NCBI GenBank assembly: GCA_033032865.1
Contig: JAWHQI010000329.1
Coordinates: forward strand, 1,736,001 to 1,800,000
DNA: 64,000 nucleotides
Source of the DNA: Dactylorhiza incarnata
Taxonomy: Eukaryota; Streptophyta; Magnoliopsida; Asparagales; Orchidaceae
Direction of reading: 5' to 3'
Positions 8,927 to 19,500 of the stretch are shown piece after piece (positions within the stretch are counted from its first letter, which is position 1; the number at the start of each line of letters is the position of its first letter). The translations under genes and the position numbers were made by a program. The notes under the pieces are model-generated. The model ran no database searches and was not told the origin of the DNA. It saw nothing but the letters and a program-made list of their open reading frames with translations.

Positions 8927-11494
8927 TTAATCAGAACATGATTTGTCAACATTAGAATTAATTATGTTAGCAAATGTCCGAAAGATGGCGCTTGCTATTT
9001 CCGCGCGAAATCGTGGCATCTCCTTGCACCACTCCTTGTTTTCTTTCCAGGAAAATGACTTGGTCGACAACGCCACCTCCATGAATTTCATCACGAAAAC
9101 GCCGCAATCGTCCCCGTTATCTTGCTTTGGCAAATCAGGAACTTCGTTAATAGGCCAGTTGATAATATTTGCTGGCAATGCTTCCATAGCCTCCTCATAT
9201 AAACTTCTTACCTGCATGATACCTAAAAAGTCAGAAATCACATAAACGTAGAACATTTGTATGGGAATGTGATGGTCACTACTGTGAGTGTACCAAATTA
9301 CAAAGGGCGGAACGATGATGGCCTCTTCCAGGCTGAGAATCATAGAAGTCCCAGGACTGTTCCTTCAAGCGGCCGACAAGCAATGTCCAATGACATGACA
9401 TATGACAGGGCATAAGTATTACATCAGATGCCGCGAAACTGGACAATGTTATGTGGCTCAACAAGTTCTTGCTATTTGGAACCTTGCTGATCTTATAATA
9501 CTGCACAAACAATTTAGCAAGCAGACACTCAAAGTAAATGTAAAAAAAAGAAGCTAAATCAATTTAGCTGCGATCAATGCAAGAAGCTGCGTTAAAGTAC
9601 GTACTGCATGATTAGGTGAAACGTATAAGAAACGTTTCATTCCCTTTGGTGACCTTTTCTGCTTCGACCCAAGGAACACGGCGTAAGCATCTAAGTGAGT
9701 GTCTGATATCCAACCCCTATACAACAGATCATTTGCCCCCCCTCTGGTCAACTCAATGTTCCCACTCGAAAAAATAACCCTGGAGCTATAATTATAAATA
9801 AAAACATTGTGAGAAGGTCAAGCAATTATTTGTATGCAAAGGCGTACAAGAAAAAAATATACCTATCCGTGAACCGACTAAGGACAAAATCAATATTTTC
9901 TTGAACTTTAGGGCTTATATGTGGTCTTCCTGGATAGTTATGCGCCAAAGAGAGATCTTTGTAATATTGAGGCGTGACCAGTTGCTTCCTCCTGCTATAA
10001 GCCATTCCTGGAACTTGAACCGAACATGTTTTTTTTGCGGGGCTTTCCACGATAATGATTTCGGTATGTTGGGTGGAAGAGGGAGTGGTGGGGGACACTT
10101 TAGGCTGGGGTGCAGATGGTGTGGGTGATGGTGTACGACGATGGGATTGGGAAATGTCAGCTTGCAACTTCTTAAACCAACTTTCGCAAAATGTCTTCAA
10201 AGAGCCCTCGACCTTACCAACTTCTTCTCGTATAATAACACGGAGCCGAGATTCCATTAAGCTCCAATCTTCATCTCCATTTCCTCTCTTCTCCTTCTTC
10301 TCCTTCTTCTCCTTCTCAACCCTCCTAAGCAATCTTTTCTCAGTTTTTCTAAGAACCTTTCTCTTTATTTCCTCAAACTTCATTTTGTCCTTCTCCTTCT
10401 CAATATCCTCAAAATCTGAGTCCTCAACATTCATCTTCTTCTTGGCATCCGTAGCATTCTTCATACCTTCTCCCTTCCTCTTACTTGGCTTCACATCTTC
10501 AAAATCAGAGTCCTCCTCCTCTGACCCTAGGAGTTGTTTCTCTTCCTCCTCTATACTGCTAAACTTGTATCTAACCTACAAGATATAACAAAACGTAGAA
10601 CATTTGTAAAGACAAAGGACTATGATTGTGTAAATAAATAAATAAATATACCTGTTTGGGTTTCATCAGTTCACTCCGCAAGTCCAAACAAAACTTCGCA
10701 TTATACCTCAATTTGTCTGACCATCGACAAATTCTGGGCCGAGCCAGGAAGTGCACTACTCTCTGTACATTGGTGTGCTCAAAGAACCACACCTACAAAA
10801 ACACATGTTAGTTTAAAATTTATATTTTACAAAACATTAACTCAAATATAAACGAAATTCTTACCAATAACACAGTCGAGCAGCCTTCGAAGTAGCCTAA
10901 ACATGTGTCCTCTCGGACTGCATTGGCACGACTCAGACAGTCTAGCTGTGTATGCAAGAAAGCATGAATAGCCTTGGGCCAGTTGTACTCTCTTAATGCA
11001 CCCAGACCATCCTCCAACACGCCCAGACAATTTGGGATCTTTAGAGTCTTCAGAGGGAAGAAAAAAACAATCAACAAATACCTTATCAGTGAACTCACTC
11101 GCCGGTGCTCCAAATCCGGGGACCATTCCTCATTTACAAGAATGCGCATCTCATTGAGCAAGTCCCTGTGGGAAAGCTCCATACAAGGGAGTCTAGCAAA
11201 AGAAAATTCCCGACCACGATTTGGTAGCCCAAGAATCATGGCTACTTCATTAACTGAAATTTTCAGGTTATATGGACCTATTAGGAAACACCTCTTGTCC
11301 CTTCTATATAGCTTCACAAGGACATACAACAGAGGTATGTTCTGTGGCAATGAGGGCATGGAGAATAAAGGCAAAACATTTGCTTCCCTCAAAATATGCT
11401 TGGAATCATCCGAAATCACATCGAGGAGGGGACGGGCATTCGCAACAAACGTCGAAACAGCACAACGACAACTCAAATATTTGCTGCCAGGCAT
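8927..11494 (-). CDS. PMD-like/Ulp1 (C48) cysteine protease carried by the MULE (6 exons, 718 aa)
   Basis: Proposed minus-strand CDS: 11494-10865, 10792-10652, 10575-9863, 9785-9605, 9500-9294, 9211-8927. All five introns have GT-AG borders and keep the frame. N-terminal residues about 1-210 resemble the plant mobile (aminotransferase-like) domain: IGPYNLKISVNEVAMILGLP, then NRGRE and LIRYLLIVFFFPLK. A middle region (about 258-490) is highly charged, with a Lys/Glu coiled-coil-like stretch and Pro/Ser/Thr linker. The C-terminus is an Ulp1/C48 fold: H592 (CHWTLLV), D609 (WDFYDS), Q654 and C660 (QDNGDDCGVFVM), i.e. a complete catalytic set. C48 enzymes remove SUMO or NEDD8 tags; the substrate here is unknown. 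Its promoter would lie in the right terminal repeat and the adjoining GTTGTA repeats. It may aid transposition or counter host silencing, but that is speculation. Confidence 0.88.
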
Positions 11495-11504
11495 CTGAGT
11501 ACAA

Positions 11505-11640
11505 CAAAAGAAATACAGTTGTATGCAAAGTTGTAAATACAGTTGTACTTAGAATTGTAAATACAGTTGTAATAACAAATGAAAATACAGTTGTATGCAA
11601 CGTTGTAAATACAGTGTATACAAAAGTTGTAAACACACAC
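11505..11640. repeat. Subterminal AATACAGTTGTA repeats in the MULE
   Basis: At least five partly degenerate copies of (A)AATACAGTTGTA alternating with GTTGTAAATACAGT, spaced about 20-25 bp, between the PMD-Ulp1 start codon and the right terminal repeat. I see no equivalent array near the left end. Clustered short motifs next to one terminus can be transposase or host-factor sites, or promoter repeats. Confidence 0.7.
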
Positions 11641-12026
11641 CTCGGGTTACTGCTCTGAGGACACGGGAGAAAGGAGTAGCAGGTACTTGGAGTAGCAGGT
11701 AAGAAGATGGTCGGAGTTAGGAAGAGCGTCGCGGGAGCCGGTAACAATGGCTTTCTCCGTCGAGAGGTGTGACTTCGCCGGCGAGAAGGAGGGTCGAGGA
11801 AGCCGGCAACAATGTCTTTCACACCGTCCAGAGATGTGACTTCGCCGGCGAGGGGGGGGGAGGCCGCAGAAGGGAAAATGTGGTCGTCGCCTAGGTTAAA
11901 GCTCCAGGACGATCGGAAAAATGAAGTCGAGAGGAGAAGGCGAGAGTGGGCCCGGCTAAATTTTGAAATGTGTGTTTTAAACCCGTGCCTACAGGAGGGC
12001 ACGCTACCCGGCTCAAAAAATTGCCC
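11641..12026 (-). repeat. MULE right terminal inverted repeat (about 386 bp)
   Basis: Reverse complement of the left terminal repeat with small indels. It shares the AACCTAGGCGACG, GGGCCCACTCTCGCC and GCCGGCGAAGTCACACCTC blocks. It contains a stretch near 11664-11715 (ACTCCAAGTACCTGCTACTCC in reverse) that is absent from the left repeat. It is followed at once by the right target duplication. Confidence 0.92.
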
Positions 12027-12035
12027 TTTGTAAAC
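12027..12035 (+). repeat. MULE target-site duplication, right copy
   Basis: TTTGTAAAC, identical to 5711-5719. Confidence 0.95.
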
Positions 12036-13341
12036 ACCCCCTAAATCCTGAAGAAGGAAATTGCCCTAAAATCCTGAAGAAATTGAATCGTAACAATTTA
12101 TTACAACCCCACTAAAACCATTTCTACTTATTAATCAATACGTGCGTGTGTGCCGTGTGCGTGTAATAATAATAATAATAATGCTTTGCAAATCTTGAAC
12201 AACACTTTAAAACTGCAAGCTTTCATCCTCCTGAATTTGAAAATAAATATCAATACTGGGTTATTTACCGGGATTTTTTCCCCTCAAAGTTTGAGTAATT
12301 ACAGCAGCTGGCATCTCTCTAATTTTGAAAATTACAATTACCCAGTTTTGTGGGTTTATATATTTGAGCCAAATTTATCATGTTTGCAGGTTAATTGATG
12401 TTTTTTTTCCTTTTGTTGCAATTTAGTTTTGCTTGAGGATATATTTGCAAAGTATCTTCTAACTTTTTTAAACTATTTAAGGCTATGAGAATGAAAAGTG
12501 GTGATGATTAAAAAAAAATTCACGTGCTAGCAATAAGACTGGGTTTGGGTGATGGTTTTTCATTTGTTAGTCTTTCAAAACATGAAATTTTGGGTACCGG
12601 ATCCGTACATGTGCAGGAATCACAAGAACATTTTTGAACTTTTAATGTAGGTACACGTTAATGCGCAGTTTCAATACATCCAAATGCATTTTGGAAGCTC
12701 ACATTTCGCTAAAAAAAGGCTATATTCTATATAGAAGAAGATATTGGGGGCCAAAAGTTTGAAGCATCTGGAAAAAATCATGCAGGTGGTTGATAAAATT
12801 TAGGGTTTGCAGCATGCATTGCTTGCATGATTGCCCTGCGATTACAAAATTGCTATATATAAATTTGATGACTTCAAAAAATTATTTTAATGTTTGCAAT
12901 GACAATTTATATTCTACTGCAAATGTACTCTGGCGATTTAAAACATTACAAACACACCCCCTTTTACAGATTAAAGCATGACATCCTTCACAGTTACGAA
13001 TCATTAACAAGAGAAGCATTGAAATATTAGCAAATATAACAATTTTCACCAAGATATCGGATGGAAGGGGCAATATGTAAACCGGCAAAACATTGAGGGG
13101 GGGAGTAATTGTAATTTCGAAAGTTAGAGAGGGTGCCTCAAAAAGAATCGTTAAGCTCTCCTGCAACCTAATGATGAACAGCATTCAACAGGAATTAATT
13201 GGAAACAGTGACTTTCCCTCTCATGTCAAAATCCAAAAGATTAATAATACAGCAACCAAAACCTGTTCATAGAAAAATTCGGATTACTTCTGAATCCATG
13301 CCATATATATATCCATCTAATTAATTAGTTTTGGCAGAACC
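12036..13341. other. Metaxin 3' flank, no gene seen
   Basis: AT-rich DNA with an (AAT)n microsatellite at about 12164-12182. The part nearest 13341 should hold the metaxin 3' UTR and poly(A) site (minus strand). No other coding exon is apparent. Confidence 0.5.
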
Positions 13342-13526
13342 CTAATCTTCATAGGAGAAATCGCCCTCTTCGCCGCCTTGCAAATCGGCACCATCAGCGC
13401 CCCCAAAGAGTGACAGGAAGACCAGCACAGCCACCAGCTGAGCCCCGAGGAAGTACTTTGCTCTTCTTCTGAAAGTCTTCTCTTCTTCAGTTTTCCTCTC
13501 CTTGGGTTTTGGCTTCGGCTTTGAGC
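13342..13526 (-). CDS. MTX1: Metaxin terminal exon (exon 6)
   Basis: Follows the acceptor GCGCTTTTGCAG. The first codon (AGC) is completed by the last base of exon 5. It encodes [20 protein letters not shown], a hydrophobic anchor of about 19 residues, and an acidic tail ending FSYED before TAG at 13344-13342. This is the tail anchor that holds metaxin in the outer membrane. Confidence 0.9.
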
Positions 13527-16500
13527 CTGCAAAAGCGCCAAAATTAGGGCATCGAATAAAGGAGGTGCGGGCGCAGTGCTCTCCCTTTTGTTGTTGGCAG
13601 ATACTCTGGATGTTGTCACAACTACACCATACCTGCACCATACCTGCCGTTACCAATGTAATGCTAACCCTAAACTTATTAATTAGAAGCTAAAAGGGAG
13701 AGAGAATTGAATGCTCCGGGAAAATTCAGTGATGATGAGCCTGAAAGGTAAAGGAAAACCTCTACGGGAGAAATGGAGTCTGATGTGGGATAGTATGGAG
13801 ACCTGTGTGTCTGACTTACTGTCTCGTTGCATTGCTGTCAAGCAGTTATGGAACTAACTATCTTGAAATGCTTTCCTCTAGAAAGAACAATGGCAGTCGC
13901 ATCTATGAAGTCTCTCAAGCATGGAGTGAGTGTGCTCTGGGAAATCACCATGTATCTGAATTTCTTTTTTTACAACTTCTCAAGGCAAAGGCTTCGTTTG
14001 GCGCGGCTTATTTGCTCCTGTGAGTTTGGTCAAAAACACCATTATCATAGATTGTATGTTTGGCAAGACAAAGGTTATGATCGCTGCCAAGAAAATAAAC
14101 TAGTTTTGAGCATAAAATGCATGAATTTTTTTAGGTGAGGTCGGGCGTTCACGAACCACGGTTCATGACCACCGCGTTCACGACCACCACCACCGCGCCA
14201 AATGAAGCCTAAATGAAGAACTGAATAAAATGTCTCCTATGATTGAAGATGGTGAAGGATATATTGGAGCGGTGAGAGGTTCTGGCTATGATGACTTTCC
14301 TTGGATACTTTAGGCATGAATTGACATAATTGGAGCAGTGAGAGGTTCTGGCTATGACTTTCCTTGGATACTTTTGGCATGAATTGAGTGTCGTCTGGTC
14401 TCAAATTCTTTGAGAGGTCTCAGTGAAAACTCTATCTAAAGCTTATTCCCGTGGTCTGCAACCTATAGGAGATGATGACATACCTACTTCTACTATTGGT
14501 GGTAGTGCTAACCCTGACAATTCGGCCATGTCGAGCCATGGACGAGGAAGAGGTGGTCAAGCTTGAGGTCGGGGAAACCAGAGCAGTAGGAGACGTGGCA
14601 GAGTGTGTTATTATTGTGGAAGAGAAGGTCGTGTCATGGCAAAGTATTGGAAGCTTCACGAGAAGCCATCTCAAAAGAGGGCTCATGTTGCTATTGCGGA
14701 CCAATATGAGATTATGGCACCTTCTAATCCCAATCAAGGAGTGGTGATTTCCCGTGAAGATTACCTAAAATTCATACAATATCAGGGCAACTCTTTGCTT
14801 ACCTCTGCATCTTCATATCCTAAAATATGAGAGGCATTAAAATCCTCAGAGAGAAAAGTAGAGATGACTGGAAATATGTAGAAATTAAGGGCAAATGGTA
14901 CCTAGGATCTTGTTTCCCTCCCAAGAGGGGAGCTTGCAGTTGGATGGGTATATGCTATCAAAACCATTCCAAATGAATATATTGCTTGGTATAAAGCACG
15001 GTTAGAGGCCCCAAAGGATTTAGCCAAACTTATGGCATTCACTATGTAGAAACGTGCTCCCCTGTTGCAAAAATGACCTTTATTCGAATTAGTATTGCCT
15101 TAGTCGTTAGGTATGGATAGAATTTATCTCAATTGGATATCTATAATGCCTTTCCCAGCGGTGACCTATTTGAGCATATCTATATGGAGCAACCATCGGG
15201 GTCTATTGCTCAAGGGGAATGTGGTCTTTTGTGCAAATTGAGGAAATCATTGCATGGCTTGAAACAATCACTGGGGGCTTGATTTGGGATATCATCTGCT
15301 TTATAAGAGTGTGGTCTCACCAAGTGTATGGTCGACCATTTTGTGTTTTATACTCGAACTCGGCATGGGAGTACTATTTTTATGGTCTATGTGGATGACG
15401 TTATCATATCTGGCAAATAAATATTGTTTGAAATCTTAAGACTTATGTACGCAAACAATTTCAAATCAAAGATTTGGATTAACAACAACACTCGAGCCTT
15501 TATCCCACTATAGTGGGGTCGGCTATATGGATCCTTTGCCGCCATTGTGCCTTGTTGAAACCAGAGAACCGGTCTCGACGTTCGCAACGGGTATGCAGCT
15601 GACTCTTACTTGACCTGAGCTAGAACCATGACTAGTTGCTGAGAACCGAAAGACTTTACCCCTGAAGAACACTTGGGACTTAAAACGAACCCCTTAAGCT
15701 GCAGTGAGGAGGTCCCACCACACACCCGGAAGCTCAAAGAGAGCTTCCCCTCCCAAGTCAATGCTAAGCCCGGGCACCTCGGACTCGGAGGGCACTAAGG
15801 ACCACCTCACTGTCAACCTTCACTGACAGGGGGGGTAGTGCTTGCTCACAAGACACACGCGAGGGAGGGGGGAGACCAGCCCTTCCCAAGGTGCCCATGG
15901 GGGTCTATTTATAGACTTCCCAAAATTGGGTTGTGGATAGCCAAGATTCTACTATCCGCAGCTCAACTACGAACCTGAACGATCAAAACAGGAGGGGGCG
16001 AGTGGAGGTTGAGACGTCCACTCCCTCCCTTGTCGGGGGTCGGGAGAGTGGACCGAAAGGTCCACTGCCTGGGCTGGGCGAGTGGACCACTCGGTCCACT
16101 CCACTTAGGGGTGAGTGGACCCATGGCCCACTCGCCCGAGTGCCTGGGGCGAGTGGACCACAGGTCCACTCGCCCCTCACCCTGGGCGAGTGGACCATAG
16201 GTCCACTCGCCCCTGCCTTGGGCGGGTGGACCACTAGGTCCACTCGCCCAGGTGAGGAAGTGGATCCCCCCCCCCCGGACTTCTTTTTTGGTCTCGACGG
16301 CCTCGATTGCCTTCAACTGGTTGATTCATTATGTTACGGCTACTTTCATTATTGCGACCTCGTCTGCGTTGGGTCACACCAGCTCGACAAATATGAGGGT
16401 TATACACAATCCCCGCTCTTTTCGAGCTTGTCTCAAGCTCGGAAAGAAAGTCCAACCTACCTATTTGACGAGTAGGTGGGGCTTTAGGGGAATCGGAGGG

Positions 16501-19500
16501 CCCCGCCAAATGGCTATAAAAACCTCCAAGGGGGGAGGTGAGGAGAGCACCATCCTTAAGGGCTCTTCCCACTCTCCTTCCTTTGAGCAGGATGGACCCT
16601 CCTCGAGACTTCAAAGCTCACTTTAAGGCTCTTTCTGGGAGGAGCCGGAATGACCTGACGGAGCTCAGGGCCATGGTTCAGGGACCTTCGCTCTCGCCTG
16701 CCCTGTCAGCGGTGCGATCGCCGCGGAAGAAAATCCGACCTGACCCGGCGAGGGAGGTGGCGTCGTCATCCTCTCATGGGATGAATGACTTCGTCCAGGG
16801 CCTGGAAATAGGCATGGTGTCGATTCATTACTCACCTCTGCTCCTTTTTCGCGATCACGAACGTGCTAACTTAGACATGCTTCTTAAATGCTAACAGCTT
16901 GTTTCGGACGATGTCGAGGGAACCCGGAGGACGATGGAACTGATGGGTGCGGGCGCTCGGGTAAGTCCTTCCTTGAAAAGTCAAGGGGTTGAGAGTTCGC
17001 AAGGTAGTTCTGCCGCGAGAGCTTCCACTGGGTCAAACACTTTGATAGCTAATGCTGTAATCTTGCAGGAGGGGGCAAGGCCTCGACGGTTCAGTCAAGC
17101 CGGAGGGAGGTCTTCTCGCCACTCCTTTCCCTTGCCGCGGCCGAAGAACCCGTCGGAGATCAGCCCAGCGTCGTCGAGCATTTGGATCACTTAGCTGATA
17201 CAGTACAGAGGCAAGAGATTTTTCTCCACAAATTACGAGAAGGGGGATGGTCCGCAGGTCCTGACCTTCCCGTCTGTGTCTCCTACCTAGAGCAACGGAT
17301 GGAGAGGTTGGAGATCGACTTCAATCTGCTTAGGGAAGAGGTCCGGCTCGCGTCCGGAGGTATGGCGGCGCCGATCGAAGACCATCTACGTCGGGTGGAG
17401 TCTTTCGTACGCACTGTGAGCGAGGAGGTTATCTCAGCGAGGGAGTGCATTGGATCTCTGCATGGGGTGACGTCTTACACCCGAAGTCAAGGCTTCTGGA
17501 AGTGGACAGCGCGTTAATCGAATTTCCTTAGCGGTTTTTTATTTACCATGTAATAATAAGGACTGGTCTTCGCGTGGTGGTTTGATCCACTTTGCGACCG
17601 AACGCTTTATCTGTTTTGCTTCTACTCTCTTTAATTGCCCTCGCTTACTTAAGCTTTGTTTAGGTTGTTGCGCATTTGCCGGATGAACGCCCGGATGAGC
17701 GATATAATGCTGGGATAACCGACACGCGGGCGAGAGGTAGAAGACTTAGGTGGGTGGTTTCAAGGTGAAGTAGGAGATGGGGGATTGAGGGGGAAGCACC
17801 GAGCGAGTGGACCTCGAGGCCCACTCCCCTGCGCCAGGCGAGTGGACCACGAGGCCCACTCCCTGCACCAGGCGAGTGGACCACGAGGTCCACTCCCCTG
17901 CACCAGGCGAGTGGACCACGAGGACCGCTTACCTGTACCAGGCGAGTGGGCCACGAGGTCCACTCCCCTTGCTTTTAACCTCCCCCCTATAAATACCCCC
18001 CCTCCTTCTTCCCATTTGTCATTCCACTCGCTTCTCTCTTACCTCTCCCTCCTTGCGCTTTTAGTCGAGGCTAGTTCTATCCTCCTATCCTTGACCTGTG
18101 AGATGGCTCCTAACCGCCCCCCTGCTGCAGGGAACGATCGAGAGCAAAGCGCGGCCAATTTATCCGAACACTCTTTCCCCGAAGAAAGGTGTCCAAGGAG
18201 GAGTTCTTGGCCTTCAAGAGCTCTTACCTTCCTGATGGGTGGGCGTCTCGCCGCCCATCGTCAGGTGAGGCTATTAATTCCTTCTACGAGGACTGGCTTG
18301 CATTCCCCCTTGCTTACTTTGAGGTCGGGCTACGCCTCCCCTTATGGCCCGAGGTGAAGGAGTTCCTTAACTACTTCGGCGTAGTTCCTGCTCAAGTCAA
18401 CTCAAATGCGATTTCGATGCTGACGGCCTACGCTTGCTACCTGCGGAAGAGAGGGTCGAGTTTGACTTAACCGTATTTCGCAAGGTGTTCGTCTTCCGGG
18501 CGACCACTGATGGGGTATGCTTCCTAACAGGCACGCACGTGAAGGTGTGTGAGACCTCCAACAAAGTTCACCATTGGAATGACAAATTCGTGTTCATTCA
18601 AGGTGACCTTGGTGATATCCCCTTTTCACCCATCCAGAAACCCGAGAAGGCCTGCAAGGCCCCTCGTATAGGTGGGGAGGCAGCTGAGTTGCACAGCTAT
18701 CTCGAGGGTGTGAGCTTTGAGGTCGAGCACCTTCGGAGAAACATAGACCGACTTACCTACGTAAAGTCGGGGACAGGTACCTTCACTCTCCCGATGTCTC
18801 CTCTCTCTCCTTCACTTCTGCCTATGGACGCTCACTTTACTTTGACTCGTGTAGGTGAACGGACCCTTCCCCGGCATCCTCCCTTTGCAGGGGAAGCTCC
18901 TCCTCTGCCCGCTGGTTTGTGAAAGAAGCTGCAGCTGCCTGTGCCTCTGCCCCGAAGGTTCCTGTGCCAAGGCAACGGAGAGAAAGAGCAGGTGATGGAG
19001 GAGGGTACGCCTTCCTCCCCGACGAGGAGACCAAAGATGCGCAGGGGGGACTCAGGTGTGCTACTGAGGGAGAGGGGGGAACCGAGTGACCCCAACGCGT
19101 TGGCAAACCATCCTAACTTTGAGATGGGTTTGAACGCCACTGACTCCTTTGGTGACCCCGTCCTTCACTGGGATGAGGCGTTGAACCGGGTCTCGATCAC
19201 CTCCCAGCAACCTTCCTGGATCGAGGGTGAATCCATCGAGGATGTTGCGTACAACCTTTCCTTCGGCCTCTATGGTCGGCAGGATGCGACTTCCTACAAG
19301 AAGATGCCCACTCGCGACCTTGCTTGCATGAGCTCGCAAGCCCTGCTTTGTGCAACCAAACTCTCACATATGACTGCCCGTCGAGGTCTTATTCTCTCGA
19401 AAAAACTGAGGCAAGCCGATACGTCGAGGCAGGTTGCCGAAGAGAAGGCCGCTGCTCTTGCTGCACGCTTAGTCACTGTTGAGAGGCTCCTAGAGAAGTC

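Larger units (their letters stand above)
5720..12026. mobile_element. Complete Mutator-like element (MULE) with two genes
   Basis: A 6307-bp element bounded by long terminal inverted repeats (5720-6054 and 11641-12026) and a perfect 9-bp target duplication. It holds a FAR1-type MULE transposase gene on the plus strand (6163-8638) and, converging on it, a six-exon PMD-Ulp1 gene on the minus strand (8927-11494). Both are open through all predicted splice junctions, and the target duplication is unmutated, so the insertion looks young. MULEs carrying Ulp1-like genes are known (Kaonashi-type elements in grasses, related ones in melon). The link to that family is inference from gene content. It lies between the 3' ends of the GTE and metaxin genes. 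Confidence 0.93.

Noticed and set aside
10055..10588. 177-codon plus-strand frame rich in Ser/Phe
   Set aside because: Antisense shadow of the Lys/Glu-rich exon 3 of the PMD-Ulp1 gene.
11406..12002. 198-codon minus-strand frame across the MULE right end
   Set aside because: Lies inside the terminal inverted repeat and matches the left repeat frame only because the DNA is repeated.
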